Shown here: positions 24,457-37,108 of the stretch, in pieces
How positions within the stretch are numbered: position 1 is the stretch's first letter
Layout: each line of letters begins with the position of its first letter
Source of the DNA: Hygrophila difformis
Taxonomy: Eukaryota > Streptophyta > Magnoliopsida > Lamiales > Acanthaceae
DNA: 64,000 nucleotides
Assembly (NCBI GenBank): GCA_030278955.1
Contig: JAOANR010000005.1
Location: forward strand, 2,213,431 to 2,277,430
Direction: 5' to 3'
Notes under the pieces: model-generated
The model's input: only the letters and a program-made list of their open reading frames with translations
What the model was told of the DNA's origin: nothing
The model's database searches: none
Position numbers and translations under genes: made by a program

Positions 24457-25400
24457 ATTGCCGCTATAGAATCTCGCGTAGAGTTTATAAAATTATTATC
24501 TGGAAATATCACATATAATTGTACATCTCAAGATTAATATCAGCTTTACCAATTACCATCACGTACATGAAGTATTTATTATGCAAATTTTTGCCATATA
24601 TAATTTTCATTGTAAATAACATTTCTTATAGTATATTAAGTTAATCCATCTTAATTACTATTAATACTTCGAGTCCCCTCTTTATAGTGACATGATATAT
24701 TGCAACATATCACTGACATGGGTAAAACTGATTTTTGAAGATAGAGTCTAACATTCTTTAAATGTTGACATCTACTTTTTTTTCTTTTATAGTCAAAGTA
24801 AAACAAAATGCGATTGGAATTTTTTCCTCTGAAATCGAATGGAGAATTTGGTCAATTCAGACGGGCATATAATTATTCTACTAATCAAGAATTTTCATCC
24901 CCAATATTGAGCTTTGTTTTAATGAGAAGAGAGGTTAAATAATTTTCTGAGATAAGTTTTTTGCAGGTAGAATTATCGTCACAATTTAGTGGAATACCAA
25001 ATCTAGAATGTGCAATCCTACCTCTTGGAATGAGTAACGGTGCTATTCAATTGGATGCTATAGGCAGCACAATATTACATCTACCATGAAGAGCTAAACA
25101 TCATATTTTCTAGATAAATTATCGATAAATGTCTTGTCAGTTCCATCATGTAAAGAAAAATTAATCAACACCCATCACTATCAACTACAAAATTATATTA
25201 TTATAAACATTCTTCTTATCATTAATCAACTAAGGTAATAACTTAGCATGATCCGCTTTTATTTCTTCCATATTATAATATGTCTCTTCTAGTATCAGTA
25301 GATTATTTGTTTCAGATGTTAAAATTTCATTTAGTACCAACATTCCAGATAAAATTTTCAAACTTATAGAACTTGCAGCAATTAGCCTTTCAATATGAAC
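24457..25400 (-). pseudogene. Helitron helicase remnant, proximal blocks (minus strand)
   Basis: On the minus strand from about 25400: NNLLILEETYYNMEEIKADH, then a degraded Walker A (DGTDKTF, normally GTGKT) at about 25127-25147. Then IVLPIAS...AHSRFGIPL at 24967-25095, the motif Ia region. The Walker B region is missing. C-terminal-type blocks follow (24900-24640, LKNVRLYL), then a middle block ending DSIAAI at the border of the 13.5-kb insertion; the next codons (VESTY) are at 10984 downward. Block order agrees with a duplicated, partly deleted gene. Confidence 0.75.
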
Positions 25401-25510
25401 TTACTTTGATCATTCACAATCACAATTTTTTGAGTATTTGTTTTTCGTCAATTACAAATCTGTTAAAATATAAATTAATGAATTACATTATCCATTTTTT
25501 AAATGTTATA

Positions 25511-25749
25511 CTTTCCCTTTTTGGTTGTTTGGAAATAAGTGTTACATTACCATATTTTGAAGGTTAATAATTTTTACTAATTATACTTAAATTATTATTT
25601 TTTATATTCATTAAAATAAAACTCAAAAGGAATAAAGTCAAATTTGACTTATTTTATTTATTTAATTACTTCAACTAACTAAATTTTATTAACTTACCTT
25701 AAATCTTGTGTCATTTCCTAGTGTTACTCTTATTATAAAACGGATGGAG
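25511..25749. mobile_element. Diverged Stowaway-type MITE
   Basis: Left end CTTTCCCTTTTTGG and right end CTCCATCCGTTTTA in inverted orientation, sharing AATAAG.GTWACA further in, with TA flanks. It lies directly beside the next MITE. Confidence 0.65.
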
Positions 25750-25764
25750 TATTTCTTAAAAATA

Positions 25765-26025
25765 TTCCCTCAGTCACACTCAAAGTGTCTCATTTTGATT
25801 TTTTAATACTGTTTATTGATCAACTTTGACCTAATGTAATCGTAATTATATACGAAAAAGTATAGTCAAATTGGTCTTGTTAGATTTGTCTAATCATGTA
25901 ATTTTAGAATATAAATATATGTACATAATTTTTACATATGTACATTTTAAAATATTAAATGTTAAAAAAATATATTGGACGATGTGTCCAAAAGTTTTGA
26001 GACAAAAATAATGGGACAGATGGAG
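25765..26025. mobile_element. Stowaway-type MITE
   Basis: Inverted ends TTCCCTCAGTCACAC and CTCCATCTGTCCCATT with TA flanks, 261 bp. Same family as 23042-23301. Confidence 0.8.
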
Positions 26026-26035
26026 TAGATTTAAA

Positions 26036-26199
26036 AAAAAAAATAAAATTTTCACTTTTAAGCCATCGCAGCCTGAATTCGGCCAAATTGCCTAAATTTA
26101 AGCCCAAAATCCTTTAATGACCCATTTGCCTAAATCAAAATATCGTGGCCCCAAAGTGGAGGGACCTCCTTCCCATAGCCTATTTTAGTTATTATCTCT
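26036..26199. mobile_element. Truncated Mutator-type MITE (same family as 54550-55743)
   Basis: Carries the family's core (TTAAGCCATCGCAGCC and CAAAATATCGTGGCC) and its right end CCTATTTTAGTTATTATCTC. The left end is lost where it abuts the Stowaway MITE and an A-rich run. Confidence 0.7.
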
Positions 26200-26698
26200 T
26201 TACTTTACTGATGGATCTATTCCCAACGATATGATTGTACATTGCTTTTAAGAGAAGTGATATATTTTTGTGAAAACCTGGCATATATATACATTAATTT
26301 GTAAACATTAATTAATATATACAAATATTTTTATATATTGATTAATGTATATTTTAATAATATAAATTCCATATATACACTGTAAATTTCATTTAAATTT
26401 GAAATTCTATTTTTTTAAAAAAATAAAAATTGTAGGAATTCCATATAAATTGGAAAATTAAATATTTTTTACAAATTAAAAATTGGGATTTCCATATACA
26501 CATTAACATATCTTTAACATGAATAAATAAATCTGGCGCGCAATATACATTTTGATTACATCATTCACCATACAAAAAAAATATAACCAAAGATGAGACC
26601 AAACCTACATAAAATTACCGGCATTACAATATGTTCACCATATTGAAACATAAATGCAACATAATTCTTAGTTGCCAGTGCAAAAGCTCGTCATAATC
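26200..26698. other. AT-rich stretch without visible gene
   Basis: TATA-rich, low-complexity DNA between MITEs and the 25.6-kb nest. No frame or repeat structure was recognised. Confidence 0.6.
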
Positions 26699-27309
26699 CT
26701 ATGTGTAACACCCCCATTTTCCCTAAAATAAACAGCGGAAGCAAAATGCGGAAAGAATGGGAAATATATTGCCGCCACGTATTCCGAGCCGTCCGAAATA
26801 CGCTAAGGCTAGCAGGCATAGTTGCATAAAATCAGAGTTTAATGTGTATGCTAACCACTTTCCGGACAAGTTAACATATAATGTTCACATAAGCTTATAA
26901 TACTGTAACAAGTATAAAATAAGCTTTATAAAATTATGTGGTTTACACAACCAAAACGGAGGAATATATTCCTCAAATGCGTGCAACGATAATAATGGAA
27001 TAAATCCATGGATATTTTAATTTAAAAGAGAAGTGTTACCTCGCATTTAAAAAGAATATGCTAAAAACGTGAAGCGTGTTGTTTAAACCGGTAGGTCACA
27101 ATAATTGCACAAGTGGGATTAAACCCAAATAATTTCTCCATGCTAAAAAAAAAAATCTATGCCAAGTAATAATTATTTATCCCATTCAGGATTTTAAAAT
27201 ATACATTTTTAAAATAATAATAATATCTCAAACTGTGCCCGTGCAAAAGATGCTCTACCGAACTTTGCAGATCTCATATCCTGAAAAAAAAATTGTGAAA
27301 ATGTAGGGT

Positions 27310-27327
27310 CAGCGAAAACAATCGCTG
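27310..27327 (-). promoter_or_regulatory. Conserved LTR hairpin, stem CAGCGA/TCGCTG
   Basis: CAGCGA-AAACAA-TCGCTG followed by AGTAAGT. Repeated at 46398-46415 in the right LTR. The solo LTR has it at 30294-30311 with one stem mismatch. Confidence 0.6.
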
Positions 27328-27338
27328 AGTAAGTAAAC

Positions 27339-30300
27339 TGTAACACTCTATAAAATTTTAAACAAAATAAAAAATTTAAATAAATAAATATTCTAAATTT
27401 TCCATTAAATTTAAAACATTTTAAGAGGATGATATATTTTCGAAGCAACGACTATTTAATCGGATTTAATATAAATTAATTAGTCATTTTAAAGCTAAAT
27501 TCCCTACTTGCATTGTAGCGCAAATTAAATCCTAATCGCGTGATGGGCGGACGCCGAGAATTTTGGAGTATAGATCCATTACTTTATAGATGTTGGATTA
27601 AGTAATAATGAACACGAACTATATTATACATTAATTATTAGGATTAAACTAAGAATACTTAGTCAATTAATTTATGGAAATCAAGGATGATCATTTTATT
27701 TAATAAAATATTTAATTAGGAGATTTGAATTATTTTAAGTTCATAGATTTTAATTGCAAGAGTACGATTTAATATTAAAGGATGGATTAAAATGTAGGAT
27801 GAACCCCTATGACTTGTTTAAAGTACATGGCTAATTAGATTATGAAATTAACAAGTGATCGAACGGTAATTAATAAAATTATCCAATTTAAGGGATTGAA
27901 GTCTCGAATCATTTTACTAATGACAACAATTTAATAGGTGATTTAATATATTAAATCCATTAAATTAAATTAAATTACAAGTGTAAAGACCATTCGAAAT
28001 TAAATTAAGTTCTTATAATTAAATTACAATACTTTAACACATGTCCGACTTCTAATTGAGATGGTCCCGAAATGGAAAATGTGGAGTCTTGGATTACTCG
28101 ATTAGTGGTACCGAATTATTAGGTCCATAATATAAGTCAATTAAGTCCATAATTAGGGATGACAATGGGCTAATTTGACGTAAGTGACCCAATAAGCAAA
28201 ATGAATTAAAATTGGCCCAACCCAAACCCCAAAAGCCCAACCCTAACACAACTCCAACCCTAAGCCCAAAACAAACCCTAACCCTAAATTTCATCCTGCC
28301 ACCGCCGCCGCCACCTCCGGCGCCGCCATCGCCGGAGCTCCGCCGGCGCCACCGCCACAGCACCACCTCCGCCACTGGAAACCTCCATCCTCCCTGAAAT
28401 CCGCATCCAACCACCATAGCTGCCGCCCCACCACCATTATTTCCATTTTTCTCCTCCCACCAAGGCTTTCGCCACCACCGCCAGTACCCCGGAGCCCTTC
28501 CTCCATCCGGCCACCCCTCCATTTCCGCCTCCGTCCGGACACCACCACTCCGAATGCGAAAACCAACAACCAACCAAAAGAAAAAGAGAAGCAAGAGAGA
28601 AATAGAAAGGAGGAAAGAAAAAAAAAAGATTAGGGCCGATAGGCCCCTCGCCTCCGCCACCACGCCAAATCCGCCGCCACCGCTCCAAAGCCACTGCCAC
28701 CACCGTGCGGCGCCCTCTGTCACCACCTCCGTTCTCCATTTCCATCCCGACCATCCTCTGTCTCCCTCCACAGACCCGCCGCCTACAACGCCACCTCAGC
28801 CTCCACCCGCAGCCGCACCACCACCACATCCGCCGCTGCCGGGAGCCCTTTTCACCACCACGAACCTTCCCTCCATTTCTCCGCCATAACCGCCCCTTGT
28901 TCGGAAATCAGAAAAGACTAAAACAACAAAATAAGAAGAAAAATAGAGAGAGGAAAGAGAGGAGAGGGCCGACGCTCTGCTGCCGCCCGAGCCCTCGCCG
29001 CTGCTTCCACCGCCGTCGGCCGTGTTTCTGGCTGCTTCCTTGTCACCGGCTAGATGAGTGTAGAAAGAAGACAAAAGAAAAATATGAGAAAGGAGAGAAG
29101 GGGGAGGAGGCGTTCTGCAAAGTAGCAGGTGGAGACAGAAAGGATTTCCAAATGGGGATGGGGGGCAGCGTTTGACTGAGAAATGCAGACTCATTAATTG
29201 TAACCAGGGCACAAAAGAGGAAATTGGACAGCTGTAGCTTAGGAGAGTTTTTGTCCGGATAACAGCAAGTAATTGAATTGGCTATATATAGCCCCTCCAT
29301 TCCCCCATTCCTCACGCCACTTTTTTTTCATATAGTTCTTTGATTTTTTTTCGCTGCTTCCCTAGTTCTGTTTAATAGAGTGTTGCAGTGTATTTGTAGC
29401 ATTGGTAGAAATATTTTAGTAGTTAAGAATCTGAGTGGGATTTTTGCTGCAAGCCAAACGAGCTTTAGAGCTCAGTAAAGATTATTACAAATAGCTAGTC
29501 CGTGAGAGTTTTTCGGGTAAGATTTATTAAGTTGGAAATTCTAGTTATTATTATTTCTGTTTAAATATTATAGCTTACTAAGTTAATATTAAATTTTGCT
29601 AGTCAAGTAGCTGTAGAAGGATATCCGCTCGTAAGCCTGTGCGTGTGTTGAGTTCCATTCTTCCCACGGTGACTGTAAGTAGATTTTCTCTTTGGAGTAA
29701 AGCCAAATTTATTTTAGCTTAAGCATATTTTTTACTACCGCTATCTTATGTTAAATCCATGCTTATAGCTCCCTATTGCTTTTGGATTATTGGTATGCCA
29801 TTTTACTGTGCTTTACAATACTTGCAATTATTCTCAATGTCCTATGGATTTTTGAGCGCGCATTGTTACGGGGTTGGGTCTAAGTTTTGGGTCGCTGCTG
29901 CCACCTCCGCCGTTTGCTTGTGTTACACGACTTACGTGGACAGATGTTAATCCTCCGCCGTTTGCCTGTAATACACGACTTACGGGGACTGATGGATTTC
30001 AGCCCGATGCCATTTCTCGATTCAATGTGGTCTGAGGAAATTTCGTACCTCCACCACAACCCTTGAATGTATGTGATATATGGGCCCTACAACGGGGAAG
30101 CTGCACATCATGTTGGCTGGGAAATTTATTTTTTGGTAACGCATAGTGTCATATTTTCTTCTCCCGGGATTAGATTTATATGGATTTCGTCTTTGCTTAA
30201 ATTAATTCTCGTTTTAGCATACCATTACCATAACTATTGTCTTTAGATTATTTCTGCAACCCGATCTCCTCCGGGAGTAAGGGTCTACTTACTCAACGAT

Positions 30301-30900
30301 TGTTTTCGCTGACTCTACACTTGTCACCATTTCTTTTCAGGTTTGAGATCTGCAAAGCATCATCTGCACGTGCACGATTTGGGGTATTATTTATGAAAAT
30401 GTATATTTTAAAACCCCCTTTTGGGATAAAAAGCTGTTACTTGGCATAGATAGTGATTTATCGAGCATAAACAAAATATTTGGGTTTTATCCCATTTATG
30501 AAAATATGGTGTCCTACTGTTTTAAACAGTGCATTATGCGTTTAACAGTATTTTTGAGTATGAAATAGACAACCCCTTTTTATGAAATAAAACTTCCATG
30601 GATTTACTCCATTATTGTTATTGCGCGCTTTGAGGAATGCAGTCCTCCGTTTGGTTACGCTATACCAAACATTTTTATTAAGCTTATTTTATACTTCTCA
30701 TAGTATATAAGCTTCTTTGTGAATTATATGCTAGTTTGTCCGGAACGTGGTTAGCATATACATTCAATTCTGATTTTCTGCAATTATTTATGCTAGCCTT
30801 AGCGTATTTCGGGCAGTCCGGAATACGTGGCGGTAGCACCCCATCCATTGTTCCCGCCCTTTTCTTCCGCTGCATCTTTAGGGAAAATGGGGGTGTTACA
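27339..30900 (+). mobile_element. Solo LTR of the same family, opposite orientation
   Basis: 3562 bp, begins TGTAACACTC and ends GGGTGTTACA, with exact TSD TAAAC (27334-27338 and 30901-30905). The uninterrupted right LTR lacks it, which proves insertion. Its ends match the host LTR in inverted orientation: its last 600 bp or so is the reverse complement of 26704-27330. A GC-rich proline-codon-like region lies at 28290-29180, which I do not consider a gene. Confidence 0.9.
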
Positions 30901-33494
30901 TAAACCTTTACTCACGGAGGAGGTCGAGTTGCAGAAATAATTAAAAATGACATTTATGGAATAAGACATGCTCAAACGAGAATAATTTATACATATACGA
31001 AATATTATTCTATATCCCGGGAACAGATAATATAACAATATGCGTTCCCGAGAAATAATTATCCCAGCCACCGTGATGTGCAGGTTCCCCGCCATAGGGC
31101 CCAATTCGTACATACACTCAAGGGTGTGGGGGAGGTAAGAAGTTTCCTCAAACCCACTGTGAGATAAGGTAATGGCATCGGGCTGAATAATCCCAGTGGT
31201 CCCCGTGTGGCTAAAATATGCACAACAAACGTGGGAGTTGGGCAGCAGCGACCCACACACAGTCCCACCCCCGTAACAATGCGCGTTCAAATATCCGTAG
31301 GATTTTGAGAATAGTTGCAAGAATTATTAGGCACAGTAAAAATAGCATACCAATATTCCAAAAGCAGTAGAGAGCAATACGCATAAATTTAAAATAATAA
31401 AGTGGAATTATAAATTATGCTTAAGCTCAGAATAATTTGGGTACGTTTCCAAGGAGTAAAAATCTACTTACTGTAACCGTGGCGAAATGGGTATGACACA
31501 CGCACATGCTACGAGCAGACACACCTTTTTCAGCAATTTGGCTAACAAAATTTTAATATTAATTTAGTATAATATAATAGGATTATAGAACAAATAATAA
31601 CTACATTTTTAAATTCTATTAATTCTTACCAGAGAATTTATGAAATCTTCTTACTGCTCTCAATATGGCAGAACTAAAATGTAATAAATGCTAGACTTAC
31701 AGAAGAATGGAAAAAAATCAGAAAGAATCACTGGTAATGAAAGGACAAGTACTGAATATAAAGCTGGGAAGAGGAAGAATATGGTGAGCTGATTAAACGA
31801 ATTGGCTGCAAGAAGCTGGTGACTGATCGAAGGAATTGGGGAGGGTCTTTATAGAATCTGTCTTCTTACTTAATACGCAACAACCAATAGCCTCTCTACC
31901 CTACTATGTCTACCGCCCTCTCCCCTATTCTCGACCATTTTTTTCTTCAGTCAGTCCCCACCGCATTTATGGAGATAGCTATGGCCACGAAGGAGACAAG
32001 CAGTGATGGAGACAACGGTTATGGCTACGTGTTGCCGACAGTTTCTTTCTTATCCATCTCTTTCTATTTTTATTTTTATTTTGATGGGTGTTTGGGTGTT
32101 TAGATTTTTGGAGAAGAAGGGATGGTAGTGGTGGTGGCTGTCGGAGTTGGGTTTTAGAGATGAAGGCGGCAGTGGAGTTGGGTGGTGGTGTCGACGGATC
32201 TGGTGGTGGGAAGATGGAGGGGAAGCTGTGCCGGTGGTGGTGAGTGGATGTGTAGGGGGTGGCAGTGGTGGCTGCGTGATGGCCGGGCGATGGTGAGGAT
32301 GATCGGAAGGAGGGGCGGCACTGGTGAGGCTGATATGGTATGTAATTTGAGCATATAAAGTAAAAACTATAAGGGAAAAATAAATTTAACGTGTGATTTA
32401 TAGAAGAAAAGTCTAAGAGCTTTAATAATTTTTTTCATTGTCCACAAATAAAAAAAATTCCTCCAATCCATACCTCCTCTACAGGTTTTATTTTTATTTT
32501 TTTTTATTTATTTTTTTATTATTATAATTTTTTTTTTGTCGCCTTCCCCATTTTTCTTCTTTGGCCGCCCCCTACTGCCCTACACCCTTTATTTTACATA
32601 GATTTGTGTCCATGCATTTCAATCAAACTCTATTTTTCTCACTATTTTATTTGCTCGATAATTAAACTAGATTGATTGATATAAATGATAAGCCTACAGC
32701 CACCCTACACAAATTCGGAAGAAAAATAAGTTTTGAAAAGTCAATTATTGTGTGCTCAATTTGCAAGGTCCCAACGTGTACTTGACATGAATTAAAACTT
32801 ATCAATTTAAATTGGAAGAAGACAATATGGGACCCATTAATTATGGACAAGTTAAAACTTGGATGCTTCAAGACACCATTCGGACTTAAAGCTAAAATTC
32901 CGGAATCGAGTGTGAAAATATATACTGTCATCATATGTCTCAAGTTGTCGCACAATCACAGTTCGGATCCAATTATACTAGCTGTCGAGATTTCAGGATT
33001 TTCCTAATCCTAAGATTTAGTTTACGACAAAACGGGGAATCAAGTCTATAACTAAAAATCCGATTGTTGGCAACTGATATGGCCTTGCCAATTAAACTTT
33101 CGATCCGTGACTTCCACTTGATAAATTCAATCCATTCCTAGTAATATTTAATCCGACACTCTTAAATATTCTAATGGTCTTGAGATATAGATAATCATTA
33201 CATAATTTATTTGGCTAACTATTTTAAATTTTAATTTAAGGATTGTCTAATATCTAAGACATATTTAATCCAATAAATCAAAGGACTTATCGGGCTCGCG
33301 CTCCAAAAATTTATTTAATTAAAGGTAGGTCCATAACTTAACTAAGACCGATTAAATAATTATTGCTTCGAAAAATATCATTTCTCATTTCCCAAAATTT
33401 AATGATCAATAAAAACTAAATTTATGATACATTTTCATATAAGAAATTTTGAATATTTATTAATTAAAATTTTAAATTTTTACGGAGTGTTATA

Positions 33495-34431
33495 GTCTAC
33501 CCTCTTTAAAATAAGGCTTCGTCCTCGAAGCCTCACGACAAAACTAGGAGTAATTCGTAACTAGGGATATATTTCCAAAATTTCTAGAAGTCTCTCGGAT
33601 TACCTACCAACCAAAATTTTCTTCGGATATTTATCCTTGATACCCACTTTAACTCATCAGGTTGCATCCTCTTTACCTTGCAGGTATCATTGCACTGTCT
33701 TCATCAAGTTTAATCCACTAATGAACTTAAATAAATTTTTCTTGGCCTTTAATTACTAAGGTTAAACTTGGATTTGTTCGTCTCTCATGTAATATTTCCT
33801 TGATTACACGTATTTTATTATGTCTCTAAAGGTATTCGGGATAAGCTTAAGTCAAAATCCATTTATATGTTATTTTATTATGAGGCTTCTAATGACTCAG
33901 TTAGATTGACATATTTTCTTTAGTACATCTTCGAACCTTCAATAAATCCAACTTTTCTTGTTGGTAACGCATTGCTCAAAAAATAAATAAATAAATAAAT
34001 AAAATAAATAGTTATTCGTGTCCAAAATACTTGGTCAGTCATGTTTGTTCCCTTGGTCGTATTTATCATTGTTTCTTTGGTAATGGTTTAAACAAAGGAT
34101 AATGCCATTGTCCAATCACGGATCATTCCCAATTAAAGGTTTGGAAGTTTTTGGAATATTTTGCTAAGGGTATTAATTTATAGATAGTTTAAACCCATTA
34201 AATTTATTAAATTAGATTATAAGAGATTGGGATTGAATAAATTGAGGGGCTAGTGAGTGAAATAAGATATGTGAAATTGAGGAAGATAAATTGAAATATA
34301 CATATATGAAGTGGGATCCCCAAGAAATTGATCATGCAGTGCCGAAAGATTAAGTAAATGTGAGGATAGTGCCGAAATGTCAAGGCTAATTATGGAGAGG
34401 GACCCCAGATGAGATGGATAGCAAAATCATG
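33495..34431. other. Internal non-coding region of the 25.6-kb element, left part
   Basis: Polypurine tract side. TTCGTCCTCGAA lies near 33518-33530. No coding frame is seen. Confidence 0.7.
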
Positions 34432-34436
34432 GAGTG

Positions 34437-35349
34437 TGTTGGGAACCAGTTTTGAGCAAATGTGTTCACAACCGATGGCTGAACTACTTTGTTGGACCAA
34501 CCACGACAGCAGTTGACAAACTATTTAAAGGAAGAGATGCTGGCGAATCTGCCTAAGTATTTTCTTCAACGGCCAGCTGATCTCCTGCCCGGATCATGCA
34601 CAAGAAGTATGGAAACAAGGATCTCCTAATCCGGGCAACTCCATTCTAAGGATCCGCGCAATTATGGAAAGAAAATCTTACCTTAGAATGGAAGAGTGGT
34701 GGTTCTCTTCAAATGGGACGGCCAAGGGATGAAATGATGACGACACAGATTATACACCTACTCCCTTGTGTGAGCGAAAGCATTGTGAAGAGAGAATCAC
34801 ATTCTTTCCGTGTTCGTGAATTTATCATTTCGAAGGAAGACATACGATCAACACTTCCTCGAATGGATTGATCGAAAGTGCTATTGTGTGCTTGATTGAA
34901 GTCGACGGATTCAACCAAGGCTTTCGAGGAGTCGTCAAACCCAAGAGCTTAAACAAAATATACAAGAAGGAGGATCGCCAACAGGTTTCGACCAAGGGTA
35001 ACTTGGAGGGGGAGCCTTCAAGGAATTGGAGCAAGGTCGGGGAGATCTTCACCAAAACAAGGGAGTGTTTTGGTTCTACAATTCAACCGCTTAGAGATTG
35101 GAGTTGGGCGAATTATTTCACAATTGTTTAGATCGAGGATCAAGTTGAAACAATTAGTGAACCTCCTGGATTGGTATCCCCCAGATGTAGGCTTGTGCCG
35201 AACTGGGTCAACAAACCTTGAGTTCATTTCTTTTACAGTTTATTTATTTTCCGCTGCATAATATATTAAAATTGTTTAAGTGTCCACGAAAGGTGTTTGA
35301 ACTAGTTTTCAGGACAGTTCATTGGTTATCTACGCAAACGGACCTAACA
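34437..35349 (+). repeat. 5' LTR of the Sirevirus-like element
   Basis: Begins TGTTGGGAACC, ends GACCTAACA. A TATTTAAA box near 34525 could serve as TATA element. Confidence 0.93.
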
Positions 35350-35351
35350 AT

Positions 35352-35363
35352 TGGTATCAGAGC
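35352..35363 (+). promoter_or_regulatory. Primer binding site, initiator tRNA-Met
   Basis: TGGTATCAGAGC two bases after the LTR end. Confidence 0.93.
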
Positions 35364-35398
35364 CACACGCTCTGCGAGCGAGATCCAGTCATAAAAGT

Positions 35399-37108
35399 AT
35401 GGATAGCCAAGGTGGTTCAGTAACCAGACCTCCATTGCTCGATGGATCAAACTATGCATATTGGAAAGACCAAATGGAGGTATTTCTCATTGCTCTAGAT
35501 GAAGGAGCTTGGGATGCAGTAGAAACTCAATACCATCCTCCAGTGGAAGAAAAAGATGGTGTGAAAACAGTCAAACCAAGGAGTGAATGGATTGCAACAG
35601 AGAAACTTACTGCATCAAAGAACTCCAAAGCATTGAATGCTATTCACAATGCTCTCACAAAGGATCAGTACAGACTTATCGCTGGATGCAAGATTGCATA
35701 CGACGTCTGGACTACTTTAGCCAATACCTACGAGGGTATGGCTCCGGTAAAGAAATCAAGAATCATTCCACTTGATGCTCAATTTCATAAGATTACTATG
35801 GATGATAATGAAACTGTTGGCCAATATATTGGCCGCATTCGTGATCTAACCAACCAAGCTCTTCAGCTTGGCAAAATGTATTCTCAGCAGGACATTGTAG
35901 GAAAAATCATTGGGACGCTTCCGGAAAGGTTCAATGCAAAAGTAGCTGCGCTTGAACTATACAAAGACTTTGATAAATTGCAGGTCGATGAACTGATGGG
36001 AATCCTACAATCATGGGAAATGGATCACTGCCCTAGGAGCAAAAGCAAACCAGTAGCATTCAAATCCGTGACCAAGGATGTGGATGACTCTACCATGGAA
36101 GATCGTGATGATTACAGTGATGAAGAAGAATTGGCCATGCTGTCCAAGAGACTAAATCAGATCATCAAGAACTGTAGATCTAGATTCAACTCCTCTATGA
36201 AGAAGGATGCCGGGACATCAAATTCAAAACCCACTCAGAAAGGCTTGAAGTCATTCGAAATAAACAGATCCAAACCTTCTAAGACTGAGGATGACAAGGA
36301 GATCATCTGTTTTGAGTGTGGGGGAAGAGGCTATATCAAGAAGGACTGTGCCAATCTTCGACCAAAGGAGTCAAGCAAATCTTACCAAGTAACATTCAGT
36401 GACTCTGAAGATAAGAAGGAGTCCAATGAACATGGTTCAGACTATGGAGTAGCATTCATCGGGACATGGGATTCAGACAGCGATGATGAAAACGATGCAG
36501 GTACTGGTACTAACTCAGTCAATATGGTTTCCTCTAACATGGTACGTTCTTTTGTCAGGGAACAGGATGAAAGTATCAGCAAACTCAATGACCTTTATGA
36601 AGAAACGTTCGAGAAATTGGAGATATCCATTGCTGAGTCGTTAGAATTGCAAGTCGAGAATGGAAAACTAAGAGAGCACATCAAGGGTCTCGAAGACAAG
36701 AATCAGGAACTTGAAAAGATGTTCACTGAACTGTCTGGACAGGTGGATGAACTACGTGAGAAAAATGCAGAACTCAAGAAAGACAATGATGAACTGGAGG
36801 TTGAAAAGGTTGACTACAAACTCTGGTACTACAGTATGCTTGGCAAGAAAGATGCTCTTCACACCGAACTAACTGAAGTTCAAGAAAAGCTTGCCAAAGC
36901 TCAAGACACTCTTGCTGCCTTGAACAAAGGAAAAGCAAAGTTAGATGATGTCATCGCCATGGGGAGACCAAGCAGCAACAAACAAGGCTTAGGATTTCAA
37001 GCCTCAACCTCAAAGAAGGAGAATAAAAGCAAATTCGTCTCCGGTGGAATGCTTGGTGAACACCAGACTAGCAAGAAGGTTCATCATCATACAATCAAGA
37101 ACAAATGA
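35399..37108 (+). CDS. gag: Copia gag, with interrupted C-terminal end
   Basis: Start chosen at ATG 35399 (MDSQGGS), shortly after the primer site. The first part is the copia gag (UBN2-type) region with YAYWKDQMEVFL and later NETVGQYIGRIRDL. A zinc knuckle follows (CFECGGRGYIKKDC near 36308-36349) in which the invariant His is replaced by Tyr (36332-36334). Next is a long coiled coil rich in Glu, Lys and Leu. The frame ends at a TGA (37106-37108), but the same frame continues with a second, normal knuckle (CDYCKLEGHKTKNC from 37142), so this stop looks like damage. The product would form the virus-like particle. Confidence 0.85.
   Translation: MDSQGGSVTRPPLLDGSNYAYWKDQMEVFLIALDEGAWDAVETQYHPPVEEKDGVKTVKPRSEWIATEKLTASKNSKALNAIHNALTKDQYRLIAGCKIAYDVWTTLANTYEGMAPVKKSRIIPLDAQFHKITMDDNETVGQYIGRIRDLTNQALQLGKMYSQQDIVGKIIGTLPERFNAKVAALELYKDFDKLQVDELMGILQSWEMDHCPRSKSKPVAFKSVTKDVDDSTMEDRDDYSDEEELAMLSKRLNQIIKNCRSRFNSSMKKDAGTSNSKPTQKGLKSFEINRSKPSKTEDDKEIICFECGGRGYIKKDCANLRPKESSKSYQVTFSDSEDKKESNEHGSDYGVAFIGTWDSDSDDENDAGTGTNSVNMVSSNMVRSFVREQDESISKLNDLYEETFEKLEISIAESLELQVENGKLREHIKGLEDKNQELEKMFTELSGQVDELREKNAELKKDNDELEVEKVDYKLWYYSMLGKKDALHTELTEVQEKLAKAQDTLAALNKGKAKLDDVIAMGRPSSNKQGLGFQASTSKKENKSKFVSGGMLGEHQTSKKVHHHTIKNK

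Larger units (their letters stand above)
26704..33494 (-). repeat. Left (3') LTR, split by a solo LTR
   Basis: Begins TGTAACACCCCCATTTTCCC and ends GGAGTGTTATA on the plus strand. It is interrupted at 27339-30900 by an opposite-orientation solo LTR of the same family. Sequence resumes at 30906 in line with the right LTR. Confidence 0.9.

Noticed and set aside
24967..25090. Plus-strand exon-like segment after TTTTTTGCAG
   Set aside because: It is the antisense of the Helitron helicase motif Ia block, which matches known family motifs on the minus strand.
28094..29212. Overlapping Gly/Trp- or Pro-rich frames up to 225 codons
   Set aside because: Compositional artefacts of the GC-rich block in a solo LTR, open on both strands without domain motifs.
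35352..35363. Possible tRNA gene fragment
   Set aside because: This 12-base match (and those at 17561, 45789 and 56951) is a retrotransposon primer site beside an LTR, not a tRNA gene.
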